Shown here: piece after piece, positions 33,910-46,460 of the stretch
Numbering within the stretch: the stretch's first letter is position 1
How the letters are laid out: every line of letters starts with the position of its first letter
Assembly (NCBI GenBank): GCA_015680685.1
Contig: MNCI01010839.1
Location: forward strand, 643,869 to 707,868
Length of the DNA stretch: 64,000 nt
Reading direction: 5' to 3'
From: Gnetum montanum
Taxonomy: Eukaryota > Streptophyta > Gnetopsida > Gnetales > Gnetaceae
Program-made: the position numbers and the translations under genes
Notes under the pieces: model-generated
The model's database searches: none
Seen by the model: only the letters and a program-made list of their open reading frames with translations
What the model was told of the DNA's origin: nothing

Positions 33910-35560
33910 ATGCTCTTAGGATTTTTGAAATTCTTTAATTTGTTGTATATTGATAAAAATCAAATTTTTATGAAATTTCTGGATGGTAAATGTGTAAAGC
34001 ACTAGATTTTTATATGTTATAGACAATGTAAGATCCCTTTCAAAGTGTTTGAAATTTAGTACGTTGAGGCATGTGGTTGGAGTTATAATAAAGGACCTTG
34101 TTCCATAGTTGAATTTCAACATTTTTTATTCTAGAATCATGTTATCTTTTTATGTAAGTTTTTGTGGATTTTATTGTGCATGAGGGCTACCATTATATTT
34201 TTATCTAGTAGATTTAAATTTATTATCCTTTATTTTTATGCTAGATGGACATGAATATCTAAGTCTTAGATTGTTGTTAGTGTACAAAACTTAATTTCGA
34301 GTAGTAATTTTGGTAATTTATTGTACACTAATTCATATGGTAAATATCCTAGAGGAAGCTTCCAAGTCAATTAGTAGGCTAATAGAGCATCATTTAACTT
34401 AATGGCTGAGTTCTTCCTATATCTACTCACTATTGTTATAAGAATTCTAGTAATTTTCGTGTTTGTCACTTTTGCCTATCCATTGGCTTAGGGATGATAT
34501 GGTGTAGTAAATTTATGTTCTACCCTAAGGTGTTACACTAGTTTCTTGAATGTAGCTCTTGTAAAGTAAGTACTATTATCTAAGATTAGTACTATGGAGA
34601 CACCTAATCTATTTACCACTTATTGCTAAAAGAATTTTGCAGTCATAGCTAATGTGTAATTGGTAATTGTAGTAGATTTTGCATATTTTAATAAGATAAT
34701 CAATGAAAATAGTTATATAGGACTTCACATTTGACATGGCTGTGATGAATCTCATGAATTCTATTTCCCACACATCAAATGGCTTCAATGGTTGTATCCA
34801 TTATTGTGGTTCTTCAAGTATATCATATATTCCATTGCTTGTATGAAATCTTTCATAAGATTATGTAAACTAGTATACATCTCTAAATAGAGTCAGCTAA
34901 TCATAGTTGGCCATGAGAATCTTAATAGCTATTTTTCTTCTTACATAGTGTCCAACACATGGTCCTTCATGAGAATTTTGAAGGACTCACTATTAGTTAT
35001 CATTTAACATACATCATTAGTTTCATATGCATCTTGAAGGACTCATTGTTAGTTGTCATTTGGCATACACCATTGGATCAAATCATTAGCATAGATCTTG
35101 TAAATGGTATCCTTAATTTTCTTGAAGTTCTTGACCTAATGAAGAAATTATTATTTCTTTTTCTTATCTCATGCAATAGGGAATTTCTATGTTATTAAAT
35201 AAGTGAGATAGTTTGCAAACCACTATTTTTCTATTGTGTTTAAAACTAGTACTTATTTTGTGAATAGTAATTAATTAGGAAGTTTATCTGAAAAAGTTAT
35301 TCTTTATCTTCTTTCTCCCATAGCAATCGAGATAAATGATCTATGAATACAATTTTAGTGCTCTTTTTATCTATTATTATAAGATCAAATTCTTGTAATA
35401 TGATAATCCATTGTATATTACAAGGACTAACCATTAGCATATTCATGAGAAATCTAGTGATACTTTAGAATTCACGAGAAATCTAGTGATACTTTAGTAT
35501 TCACAAGAAATCTAGGACTATGATTACTTTAGAATCCTTTTTCAATTTTACAAAGTTTGT
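33910..35560 (-). pseudogene. Old Athila-like pol remnant (RNase H end and integrase)
   Basis: Read from 35460 downward, the minus strand shows WIIILQEFDLIIIDKKSTK and FIDHLSRLLWEKED (the RNase H-integrase link), then an EEPQ-WIQPLKPFDVW segment and VEHKFTTPYHP (the integrase core), then YLPYELVYNKLPKL. It matches the integrase of E1 (25651-26700) in order and wording but is far more decayed. The catalytic residues cannot be scored with certainty. Confidence 0.65.
35440..35520. repeat. Short tandem duplication
   Basis: AGAAATCTAGTGATACTTTA with ATTCACG or ATTCACA is repeated about three times at roughly 33-base spacing. Confidence 0.65.
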
Positions 35561-35659
35561 ATTGATGTGAAGTTTTATGTCAGCTTATCTTTAACAAAAT
35601 AATTATGAGCTTTTATAACATTGGATTTTTCTTTTTTAGTCTTTAAAAATTTTTCTTTT

Positions 35660-37330
35660 GCATGATTGGGCCCACAGAGATCAACCATCCTTTGTAGAAC
35701 TAATTCTATGAGCTCTTGGTAGAACCATTTTTTGATTCTACAAACTACTTATTTATGTGGATTTTAAATCATTTTTATAATGTTCATTTGGCTCAAAACC
35801 TTTAAAATATTCTTTTTGCTAAGTCCTGTTTGGCTTCAATTTGCTAAGCTAGATTAAAATCATAATTTAACATGTGTACAAATTCAATTCATTTGATATT
35901 TTATTGTGGATATTAGGCTTGTAGAGTAGGGTTCAAGCTTTTGAGTAGAACCAACTTTTGGTTCTACTTGCCAATGTGGCTCATAGAACCAGATTTGCTT
36001 TTGTTTATAGAACAATTTTTTGGATTCTATACTCCTGTACATCAAATGCTAATGTGGTTTTTAGAGCCAATTTAGAGCTCACTTGTAGAACTAGAATTTG
36101 GTTCTACTAATCATGCTATTTTCTTGAGCCTATATGGAAAATGAGAAAAACTCCGTTGTGGACCCATTTTTGGGATTTCTTTTAGAACCATTATTTTGGT
36201 CTAGGAGTTTGTCAACTATTAGTGTTGACATGTCTCATAGAACTGATAAGCACTTTCTGATTAAATGACTTTTGGCTATACAAGCTTGTTTTATGTCAAA
36301 CGCTAACATGGATTATAGAACTAGTTTTAAACTTCTTTATAGAATCATTCTTTGATTCTACAAATCTTTTCTGATATTTAGAGCTAACATGGGTAGTTTA
36401 GCCACTCTAAAATACTTACTTGTAGAACTAGAATTTGATTTTATAAAAATAGGCTTTTGAAGAATCAATATTATATCTTGATATAAGATTTTAGTGATGT
36501 GGCTCATTATGATGTGGATGAGATCTTTTCTTCATAAAACCTAACTCTTTTCTTAAAATACTTGAAATTTCTAAATTGTAGCTTGCTAATGTAGTGGAAC
36601 CAATAACAAGCTTACTTGTACAAATAATATTTGATTCTACTAACCCATGAGTTGATGTGGCTTATAGAACCATTTTCAAGCTTTCTTATAGAGACAAAGT
36701 TTAGTTCTACCAAGGTTTTCTCCTTCAAATTTGATGTGATTCATAGAACTAATTTTACTTATAGAATCATCTTTGATTAAATAAGTTAATATTTTTTACT
36801 TAATCTACATGGCACATAATACAAAGTCTTTTTGTAGAATTGATTTGGTACTATTTTATAGAATTGATTTTTGGCTCCACTAATGTTCATTAATGAAGCT
36901 TGTGATGATGTTGATATGGTAGATCTAAAATCAAGCTTATTCATAGAATCAATTTTTGATTTTGCTAGCTTCCCATTAAAAACCAATTCTTCTTTAAGTT
37001 ATATTAAGTTAGATCTCTAATTTCATATGCTGTCTTATAAAATTATCTCAAGTGTATAAGTTGATATGGTAGCTTCTCTCACAAAACTAAAAATAGACTA
37101 AATCAAATTACTAGCTTGCAAGTTCTTTCTTGTTAATAAGTACTCATTTGATTTAAAGCTATTTTGAAACATAATCCATTTTGGATTTTGATCTTAACTC
37201 TAGAATCTTAACTCTAGAATTTTAATTTAAACATATTAATGTTGACATGGCAATGAGCTATCTTGTAGAACCAAATTAGCCAAAACCAAAATTTGATTCT
37301 ACTAATCGGTTCTAGTAAGCTTAAACAAGC
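35660..37330. repeat. Degenerate tandem array (TAGAACC / GGTTCTACT units)
   Basis: About fifteen diverged units contain ATGTGGCTYATAGAACC, then AGCTTACTTRTAGAAC, then TTTGATTCTACTAA. The unit is about 85-110 bases. TAGAACC and GGTTCTA are complementary, so each unit has a small inverted repeat. No protein reading is sustained on either strand. It lies where the pol of the antisense Athila-like remnant would be expected. Confidence 0.65.
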
Positions 37331-38384
37331 GGGCCCATTGGTTAGTTGTATATCCAATTGAATTAGTCATCTTTGAACTTTCTTTAAATAAGAAATGCTG
37401 ATAACTATGAGTCAATATTTGAACTTGAGCTTAATTTAAATGAATCCTCCTATTGATTCTTTGGCATTTCCTCAAATAGTTTTTATTGTGAGCTTCATTC
37501 TTTACTTAAGAGTTTTCTATGGTAAGCATTCAAGCTCTTGGAATAACAGATTATTTATCTTATGAGCCATAATTTGATTTAAATTTTTCATAACCTTTTA
37601 ACGATCTTCTTCAGGAGATTCTTGTTTACTTATTATGAAAAATCTATCAAGCTTTGATAGAGTGATTTCTTCTTAGTTTAAATTTTAGCATCTTCTTGTA
37701 AAAATTCTTCAAATAGCTTTTCTTAAAATCTTAATATTTTAGTTAGTCATTGTTTCCTATAATGGTAGAATTGTAATAATAATTATCTCTCCAAAAGAAG
37801 CAATATTAAACATATTATTTATATGTACAAACATCTAAATATTATCCAAATATTTTTCAGGGAAAAATCCTTGCTAGCTTAAGGCTTAGGTAGAGATGAA
37901 AATATCCTAATTCCTACTGACATAAAATACTTAAAAGAAGGAATAAGAAGATTAAGATGGTTGGATTGGTAGACAATGCACAATACTCATAAGTTTTCTT
38001 GGAAGTTTATCTTCTATAGCTATGTCATATTTAATGTCAATGATTACTTGGGTTGATGCTCGCTTTCCTAATTTTTTTCTTAGATGGTGTTTCCTTGTAA
38101 GGAACCTTTGGAATGACTTCTTATTTAGGCTCTTCCTCCATCACATGCTTTGTTCTAGATCTATCAATTCTTTCATCTCAATTCTTAGGCTTAAAGACTA
38201 AGATATCTTCATAATTAAAGTCTTGATTTGGACTCTATTTATTCCCAGGATCACTTATCAATGATATATATGAATACTCAGGGATTTCAATCTATTCAAA
38301 AACATGAATTGATCTCCCATTAGTGAGCATTAATAACTCATTGGAAAGCCAAGTCATAAATGGGTAGTTATAGAATTCTTCATA
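37331..38384 (-). pseudogene. Decayed linker region of the antisense Athila-like element
   Basis: Only the right part (about 38020-38384) shows a weak minus-strand frame with NYEDILVFKPKN and later KKKLGKRASTQVIIDIKYDI. Its style fits a pre-protease linker of a gypsy polyprotein. 37331-38000 holds nothing recognisable. Confidence 0.3.
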
Positions 38385-38922
38385 TGTGATGAGCAGTGAA
38401 AGGTACCCCTACTATGACATCCTGTTCTTAGATGTCGTAAAAATATGATCACTTAATTTATTGCATTCATCATTTTCTTAGATAATATATTGGAAACATT
38501 ATAAATATTTAATAAATGAATTAATTGGTAATTAAATAATTGGTACTAAAGAATGAAAAGAGAAAAATCAAAAAATTTTATTAATAGAAGAGAGTACTAT
38601 AACACCCTCTAGGTTATCTTCCCATGCCACTTAAGCCTTAAAGGAAATTTGGCACTACCATCATAGTTAGGCTATCCTGCCAAAGGGGTGATCAATCCAT
38701 TATTGTCCCACTTCACTTAGTTCCCATTACTTGCCTCTCTTAGCTCTATAACTCCATGCCTGACATGACCTCTAACCTTGACCTTAAATGGCATAGGTCA
38801 AACCCTTTCTTGAGGGATACATGAATAATCGTAACTCCTCATAACGAAGTGCCCCTTATTTTTGAAGGTTAATTACATTGTTTACAATTATTTCTACCCT
38901 TAATAGGGGATGGGATGCTACA
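38385..38922 (-). mobile_element. 3' LTR of the chromovirus
   Basis: The minus strand starts TGTAGCATCCCATCCCC and ends CTCATCACA or CTCATCA. It lies after the chromodomain stop and behind a purine tract. The second LTR is not in the window, so the inner end (38385 or 38387) is inferred from TG/CA only. Confidence 0.6.
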
Positions 38923-38938
38923 ATATACCCTCCTTAGG
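38923..38938 (-). promoter_or_regulatory. Polypurine tract of the chromovirus
   Basis: CCTAAGGAGGGTATAT on the minus strand abuts the LTR start. Confidence 0.6.
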
Positions 38939-39099
38939 CATCTAGCTCATCCTTGAGCACTTACTCTATATCTAGCTGCTTAGCTACTGCTTCATCGTTA
39001 TGCTTCTTAGCTTCAGTTCCTTTATTTTCCTCATTATCTTCTATACAAATAGAAGATCAAAAATTATAAAACATAATTTATTACATACCTAATAAATAT

Positions 39100-40320
39100 A
39101 ATTTATCATTTAATATCATAATGATCAAAAATTTGGAGGTAAGTATTTAAAATAAACTCCTTGTTTTCCCAAGTCTGCTGATCACAATTTGACCGTTGAA
39201 CAAGTACTTTGCTGATAGTTTTATTTTGTAATTTATTGGTTCATTGGTTCTTAATACCAATGGATCTAACTTCAAAGCTAGCATTGGATTGTAATGGAAA
39301 AGTATTCCAATCCAACACATATGGTACATCATTTTCATGAAATTTCTTTAGCAAGCTCACATGAAAAACTGGATGAATTTTTAGGGTTGCTAGAAGATTC
39401 AACCGATATGCTACTTCACCAATTCTTTTAGATATTTCAAAAGGTCTACAAAATTTAGATGCCAATTTAGTATATTTTTCCAATTCAAAAGAACTTATGG
39501 TAGGTTATATTCTTATTAATACTTGATCTCCTACTTGGAATTCTTTTTTAAGTCGATGTCGATATGCATATCCTTTATATTTATCTTGGGTAGCTTGTAA
39601 ATTTTGTTTAACTCTTATGACAATGTTTTCCATTTTTTTATTTCTTCTTCCTTCCATTTTGTTCTTAAGGTTAGATTTTCCTATGTTAGTGATGTATGGC
39701 AATTACGTCCATATACTACTTCCAATGGTGTTCGATGTATAGAACCTTGATAATTATTATTACAGGAAAATTCTACCAAGTGCAAATAATTCTCCCATGT
39801 TTTTGGTCTACTCTCGACATATATTCGTAGGATATCTTCTAATATTCTATTTACACATTGGATTTGTCCATTAGTCTCAAGGTGGTATGTTGTGCTAAAT
39901 TTCAACTAGGTTCCAAGCTCTCTAAAGAGATTTTCTTAGAATTTGGATATGAATTTGTGATCTTTGTCTGAGGTGATAGATTTTGGACAACCATGCATTC
40001 AAAATACTTCATGTACAATTTTTTGGGCTACTTATTTCAAAGCTATAAAATGTACCATCTCTGATCGATGATCAACAACTATGAAAATTGAGTCATTTTC
40101 CTTTTTGGTTATTAGCAATCCCACAATGAAATCAATAGTGATATCTTCCCATTTCCAAATTGGGACTTCCATAGGTTGTAATAATTGACTAGGTTTTCTT
40201 TGTTTATCTTTTATTCTTTGGCATGTTGGACAATTTTTAATGTATGAGGACACATCATTCTTCATTCTAGGCCAAAAATAAGAGTTGCATATTATCATAT
40301 AGTTCTTAATATAAGCTAGG
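39100..40320 (-). pseudogene. pol: Chromovirus integrase and chromodomain
   Basis: The zinc region reads HKVPYTGH, then YFWPRMKNDVSSYIKNCPTCQ. The core follows with ITIDFIVGL, SDKDHKFISKF and TNGQIQCVNRILEDILR. In the last the third catalytic residue, usually E in TERVN, is Q. The C-terminal GPF/Y-type part reads [19 protein letters not shown] and [10 protein letters not shown]. The protein ends in a chromodomain-like KVLVQRSNCDQQTWEN segment, which in this group targets heterochromatin. Stops separate at least four pieces. Confidence 0.8.
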
Positions 40321-41170
40321 TGTCCTGTGTATGGTACTTTGTGATGTTTTAAGTAGCATCTTTAATCTAAGAAAATATTTCCTGCATTTTTCATCAAACT
40401 TGAACACACATTTCTCTTGAAAAAGGTTAGCCAATGGGGCTACCAAGGTAGAATAATCTTTAATAAAATGTTGATGAAAATTGGTTAAACCCAAGAAGCT
40501 ATGAACTGCTGCAATATCTTTTGATTTAGGCTAATCCTGGATCACACTAATTTTTACTAGATCTACTTGCAATCCTTTCTTAGAAACTATATGATCCAAA
40601 TATAAAACTTCTTCCTTAAAGAGTTCACATTTACTCAATTTAGCTTTTAGTTGATGCTCTTTAAGAATTTCCATTGTAATTTTCAAATGTTTGACATGTT
40701 CTTCTCTTGACCTAGAATAAACAAGTATATCATCCATAAATACTATAACAAATTGATCAAGATATTCACTAAAAATTATTATTCATTAATGACATGAATG
40801 TTGCTGGTGCATTAGTTAATCCAAACGACATCACAAAAAATTTGTATAATCCATACCTGGTTCTAAAAGTAGTTTTCTCAATATCTTTCTCCTTAATCTT
40901 TATTTGGTGATAACTTGATGTTAAATCAATCTTTGAGAAATAACATGCACCCATAAGTTGATCAAAAAAATCATTGATCCTAGGTAAAGGATAAGTATTT
41001 TTAATCATCACTTTATTCAATTCTCTATAATCAATGCATAATCTTAGCATATCATCTTTCCTTTTAATGAATAAGACTAGTACACCCCAAGGTGATATGC
41101 TAGGTCAAATTTTCCCTTTTTCCAATAATTGGTCTAATTATACTTTTAATTATTTTAATTTAGAAGTAGA
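40306..41170 (-). pseudogene. pol: Chromovirus reverse transcriptase
   Basis: Minus-strand pieces read [36 protein letters not shown] and [15 protein letters not shown], then the catalytic FMDDILVYSRS box and a thumb with GLTNFHQHFIKDYS. Two stops and a shift break it. After the thumb the sequence jumps directly to the integrase zinc region, so about 130 codons of RNase H are gone. Confidence 0.8.
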
Positions 41171-41783
41171 AAATCTATAAGGGGCTTTTGAAACATGTTG
41201 TGTATTGAAAAAAAATATCAATAGCATGTGCAATAGTTCTTTTTGGAGATAGTTCTCTAGTTTCACCAAATACTGAATCTTTATATTCCTTAAGTTCTTT
41301 TAGGATCTTAGTACCTGAAGATCTTTGATGTTGGGTTGCTTTGACAACCAACATCATAGCACCTTTTTTGACAAATCTTTTAGCTTGCTTAATAGTTATC
41401 GTATGAATTTGCTTTGTTGTTTTTACCTCCTTTAGAACCTTGACTTCATCAGTGGTTGGGATTTTTAAAACATGAGTTCCAAAGTGGGCAGTAATAACAA
41501 ATGTTTGTAGGAAAGACATTTCCAAAATTGCATCAACATAACCTAGTTCAAATTGAAAGAATTCATCAATGAAAGGCATGTTTTGCAAGGTACAATTAAT
41601 TTCTCCATACTTGGTATGCTTGCTGATAGTTGTTCCATATACTAGTTCTATCTTAATAATTTTCTTAGAATGTAAGCTTAATTTTAATAAATTAATTAAC
41701 TTTGAAGAAATAAAGTTATCACTGGCACCATTATCAATCAAAAATTTAATTTTTTTACCTTTAATTACACCTTCAAAAATCAA
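41171..41783 (-). pseudogene. Chromovirus aspartic protease and linker
   Basis: An open frame of 202 codons shows KFLIDNGASDNFISSKL, in which DNG replaces D-S/T-G. Later come ILEMSFLQTF (normally LGM.WL) and a basic linker leading to RT. It is closed by a stop shortly before RT. Confidence 0.75.
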
Positions 41784-42473
41784 TAAAGAAAATTAAAATT
41801 TATGCAAACCTAATTTAGTTGATGCAATTATCTTCTTCACAGCTGTGATGGTTGTTGGAATTTTTCCTTTGTTCATGTTTGGGTTGGGTTTTTGATTCTT
41901 GATTTGGTTGGTCCTTTGTATTTTTGCTAGAAATTTTGGACAGTCTCGTTTGAAATGATCTTTGCCACAAAAAAAACATCCTAATCCTGATGAAGCTCTT
42001 CTGGTTAGTGTTTCCTCTACCATTGCTTGTGAAAAGGTAGTTTGTCAAAGAGTTGCTTGTTGAAGGGTAGCTTGTATCTAATTTGATTCCTCATAATCCT
42101 TAGCAATTCTATATGCTTCATCAATAGTTTTAGGATTATGGGCTCATGTTTGGGGATGTAGTTGAGCATGTAGTTCTCTAATGAATTTTGAAGCTAATTC
42201 TCCATTATCTCAGTAACTTATATATCGAGAAAGATCATAAAATTGCTTGTAGTAATCATCTACAGATTGCCTTCCCAACCTTAAGGAATCAAATCTCATG
42301 TCGTGCTCTTCGAGGGAAGAATTGGGAACAAATTTCTATTTAAAATCTTAGCAAAAATTAAGCCAAGTTATAATCAAACCTTGAGATCTCAATCCATTCC
42401 ACCATGTTGTTACAAGTCCTCTTAAATACAAGGAGATAACTTCTAAACATTCATTACTAGAAAAATTCAACAT
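41784..42473 (-). pseudogene. gag: Chromovirus gag end with zinc knuckle, truncated by Y
   Basis: The CCHC knuckle CFFCGKDHFKRDC lies at about 41935-41975. Upstream are DEAYRIAKDYEES and LRLGRQSVDDYYKQFYDLSRYI, the end of the capsid domain. Two stops interrupt it. The remaining N-terminal part lies beyond Y, outside the window. Confidence 0.75.
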
Positions 42474-43543
42474 TGAAACACCACAAAATTTTAGCTCAAC
42501 ACTTTGAAACGAGAACAATTCAAAGCCTCTCGAGTCTTAAGAAGAAAACTCTCGATTACGACATGGAACTCAAGCCAGCTTGCCCATGCTTTAAAGCTAG
42601 CTTGCTCCCAGCATGAGTGACTCAAAATAGCCTCAAAATAGGGTTAAAATGGCCTCATGTTGAAGGTACAAGTCATCCTAAAGGTTCACTAATGGTTACC
42701 CCAAGTTCCCAACCCTCAAAATCTTGATTTTGGGCTCAAAAATGGACTATTTTCACTAGTTACGCCTTGGTCACGCCTAGGTCACGCTGGAGCGTAAGCC
42801 CAGCGTGACCAAATAGAAACTGGACTAAATAGGTAGCTCCAAGCACAATTTTAGCATCAACTCAACTTCTACGGATAGGCAACAATTCTACTTGTTAACA
42901 AGCATCATAAATCAAATTTCGGGTGTGAAACATAGCATTTTGGCTTGCTCACGCCCAGCTGACGCCCTGTTCATTAACATAAATGGGGGGGGGGGGGGTT
43001 GGCAAAAATTTGAAGTAAGAAAACAAGCAATCCTGAGCCTGAACACACGGGATTCCCAGTGCCTGTAAACACCTCGCATCAGAGCTTAATGTTCAACTTG
43101 CAATGGCAACTACGTTTTGACCAGTGCACATCTTGTCGATTAATACAACATTGTTCATTATTTGCCATCCATTGTCTTTTTCTAATTTACTTTCTGCATT
43201 TTTCCATTCCATTGCATGTTCCTGCATACATTCTACTTACATTTATATTCCATTACGTTTCATTATGTTTCCTTATGTTTCTTTACATTTCGTTACGTTC
43301 TGTTATGTTACTTTGTGTTACATCATTTTTCTCTATTTTACGTTTCGTGACGATAATCCCAGCGTAGGCAATAGCGTATGCTTGGGGAAGTTCTTAGTTG
43401 ATCTGCGTGCAGACCATCCAAGGCACTCTGCCTTCATTTTTTCAACTTGCCCTCACGCGAAGGCAGGGTCATCTGTGTCTTTTTGAAGATCTTTCGGCGT
43501 ATGTCTTTCCTCCAGCCTTACGCCGATGATTTCGGACAGTACA
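42474..43543 (+). mobile_element. 5' LTR of Y (internally deleted)
   Basis: It starts TGAAACACCACAAAATTTT and ends CAGTACA. Compared with the 3' copy (48587-50053) it lacks some 700 bases between the CACGCCCAGC region and CTGTTCATT, including the TATA box. A run of 14 G occupies 42985-42998. Confidence 0.8.
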
Positions 43544-43548
43544 GAAAT

Positions 43549-43565
43549 TGGTGTTAGAAGGAGGG
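43549..43565 (+). promoter_or_regulatory. Primer binding site of Y, tRNA-Asn
   Basis: TGGTGTTAGAAGGAGGG lies five bases after the LTR and differs by two transitions from the tRNA-Asn complement. Confidence 0.8.
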
Positions 43566-43679
43566 CCAAATATGTTTACCATTTAATCAAAACCCTAATC
43601 ACGCTACCTATCCAAATGCTGCATAGACCAAGTGCTGACACTAAATCTTACCTTGTCAAGCTAGCTTACATACGCCTAG

Positions 43680-43998
43680 CTTGACTTACTCACGTTGCAC
43701 TCATGCTCCAGCGTGACCTCCAGCATGACCTCCGCTTGCTACAGTAACCTTACGCTGCTACAGTGTTTTGCGGTTGCTACAGTGCTCATGCTGCACTCAC
43801 ACTCCAGCGTGACCTCCGCTTGCTACAGTAACCTTATGCTGCTATAGTATTTTGCTGTTGCTACAGTGCTCATGCTGCACTCATGCTCCAGCGTGACCTC
43901 CAACATGACCTCTACTTGCTACAATACCTTATGCTACTATAGTGTTTTGCGGTTGCTACAGTGCTTACGCTGCTACAATACTGCTACAGTGTTTTTTT
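43680..43998. repeat. Y leader tandem repeat, about 100-base unit
   Basis: Three units contain CACTCATGCTCCAGCGTGAC, CTCCGCTTGCTACAGTAACC and TTACGCTGCTACAGTG in fixed order. CACGCTCCAGCGTG-like parts are inverted repeats. Confidence 0.8.
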
Positions 43999-44089
43999 CA
44001 ACAAAAACACACAAAACGCATCCATTTCAAAGCTAAATTCACCGCGATTCGCACCTACTTCAAGTCGGTCTAAGTACTGACTGCCACCA

Positions 44090-45760
44090 ACATGGATCAC
44101 CTTGTCCAATACATACAATACATATAACATAATGATTCTGAGATGACTTCCTCTAACCCAAGATCACCATTTGAGTATGAGTACAAGTTTGTGGCCTTGC
44201 CCGAATCCAACAGCCCTTGGGGCCTTGCTTCCTCACAACAATCACAACACTTGGAGCACACGCCCAAGGCATTCGCTTCATAGTCTACACACACTAGGGC
44301 CCAACCCCAGACAATCCAAACACCTTGTATGTACGATGGGGCCCTACCCAAAGCAATACAAGTACCTTATGCCTACGTTGGAGCCATGCCCCAATCTCCC
44401 CAACCTCAATCCAACATTTACGCAGGTGCCACATGTGCCATATGTGCCATATGTGCCATGCTTGTTTCACCAGTACCTCAAGCACCTACTCATCATCCAT
44501 CCGGGATGACGTTAAACTATCCATGTCTTGGTACGGCCTTAAACTGCCAACACACATCCAGCATGATGTTAAACTACCAACAACCATATGCCATTACATT
44601 AAACTCGCGAAGCCCACAACCGGTGATCCAACCCTTCACCGCACAACCTACGCGAGTTCAGTCAACATAACCGGCTGGTAAATCTATGAGTTGGGAACAA
44701 GTGTCCCAACTCATCTAGACTTTGATGAGGAAATCAACCAGCTTAAGGATGCCTCCTCAGACACACCCAAGGTGGTGGACTTTTACTGTGATGATCCGAT
44801 CTGTCCTATGGTCCCACCCCTTACATTACCCACGGGCTATTCATTGCCACATCTGACAAAATACAATGGTCATAGTGACCCCAATGCACATATCATCACA
44901 TTCTGCAGAGAAGCCATCATGTTGCACTCCTGGCCACATGCCATTCTATGCCTCTTTCCCCTATCACTCACTGGCAAAGCTTTAGACTGGTACCATTCCC
45001 TATCCCGAGCTTCCATCACATCCCTCAAGGACCTCATATGCTAGTTTTTGACACGCATCAGATATAACATCAAACCTGAAGTGACAATCAACAAGCTCCT
45101 CCACATCAGACAAGGACCCCTAGAGCCCATACTACCCTTCCTCCAGCAATGGAGTGCCAGAGCCAATGAAATGCATGAGCCAATCATAGAGACATCTCTT
45201 GGCAATCTTCAAGGGTATAGTCAATGACTTCATCAAGTCCAAACTGCTCTACTTGGCCCCAAAGTCTCTTACCTAGGCCTTTTGACCAAGCAAAGGGCAT
45301 CGAAGAGGCAACAAGAGCAAGCAATGACCCATCCTACTTGGCCTATAGGAGCCAACATAAAAAACAACAACATGCAAAACAAAAAATGCAACAACTGCAA
45401 CCAACACAAAAAACACAAATAGCGGAGGATACACAAGCAACATCAAATGCAACAATTGCAACAATCACCATGCCAACACATGCAACCAACAGGCCCATGG
45501 CCTCAACACCCCAAGCTGCCAACTCTAGCTTTGGTGCCACCACACAAGCTGCTCCTAGATGTGAGTGCACCCAATGCAACCACATACCCTGCTAGGAAAA
45601 CCTTCCCACTTGCTAGAACAGCTTCTTAATGTTGGCTTGATCCAATGCAAACACATGTCAGATGATGCCTACATATGCAATTAGAAACATTGTGAATTGG
45701 CAAGTCATCCCACTACAACATACAGCACATGTGTTCCACAACATTTTGACTTAAGTGCAT
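44090..45760 (+). pseudogene. gag: Y gag
   Basis: The N-terminal part (44090-44690) is broken and proline-rich and includes four TTAAACT-type motifs inside the reading frame at 44510-44600. The capsid core (44691-45250) reads VVDFYCDDPICP, LPHLTKYNGHSDPNAHI and PLSLTGKALDWYHSL, the same order as X and Z. Then comes a glutamine-rich segment. The zinc knuckle region near 45660-45720 is decayed. At least four frame changes are visible. Confidence 0.75.
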
Positions 45761-45810
45761 ATTGCCACTACCACCAAATGTCTAGACATGACACAAACAC
45801 TTGTTGAACT

Positions 45811-46460
45811 TTGCAAAATGATTTGCAAAGAATGGCAAAGAAAGGATTGCTCAAAGCAGTGCAACTTGACAATCCTACCTCCTCCGCCTCCACAAGCAAG
45901 GGGCCTTCCTTTGTCATCAAAGTGCCACCTCATAAACCCATAGCACACTTTGTGATAAAGGTTCCACAACAATCATCCACTAAGATGATAAGCTGGCAAC
46001 AACCATCCATCATGATGTTAAACACACAAGTCGCTCCGACGACACCCACACCAAGCCCAAGTTCCAGCAACTTGGCCACATACAAGCAGTGGCAACCCAA
46101 GTCACCAATACCTAAGCCACAAACCAGCCCTAGCTCTACCCCTAGGCCCACTAAACAAAAACCCTTATGCATTCCCCCTCCACAAGAGCTCTACATCACG
46201 GCTCATGCAATAGAAGAAGCTCCCACCACGACAAACATAAACGACAACCTCGCAGACGTACTATCCCATGCACACAATGCATTAAAACATAAGAATGTAA
46301 CACCTACCTTGCTCGACCTCATCTTAACATCACCAGAGCATCGTCAAGCACTAGCACACATGCTCACCTCCATCCCTGCTACAGAAAACATATCTCCAAC
46401 CGAAGATGCCTTTTGCTTAGCCATTACATCCCCGTACCACAAGATGCAAACACAATGACT
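45811..46460 (+). pseudogene. Y linker with FVIKVP repeats and pre-protease domain
   Basis: This frame of 215 codons holds SFVIKVPPHKP and HFVIKVPQQ, a TTAAAC-bearing stretch, a serine/proline region, then a helical LLDLILTSPEHRQALAHML segment. That segment is the counterpart of the pre-protease region in X and Z. Confidence 0.65.

Larger units (their letters stand above)
38385..42473 (-). mobile_element. Chromovirus (Ty3/gypsy) with chromodomain, 5' part outside window
   Basis: On the minus strand the order is gag, zinc knuckle, protease, RT, integrase, chromodomain, PPT and 3' LTR. Gag is cut at 42473 by element Y, so the 5' LTR lies beyond the window. RNase H is missing between RT and integrase. 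Stops split every domain. Confidence 0.8.

Noticed and set aside
43059-43486. Plus-strand frames of 102 and 120 codons in the Y 5' LTR
   Set aside because: They lie within the LTR in T-rich sequence and are not matched by a kept frame in the 3' LTR.
44097-44485. Minus-strand frames opposite Y gag
   Set aside because: They overlap the sense gag, have skewed low-complexity composition and are not conserved in X or Z.
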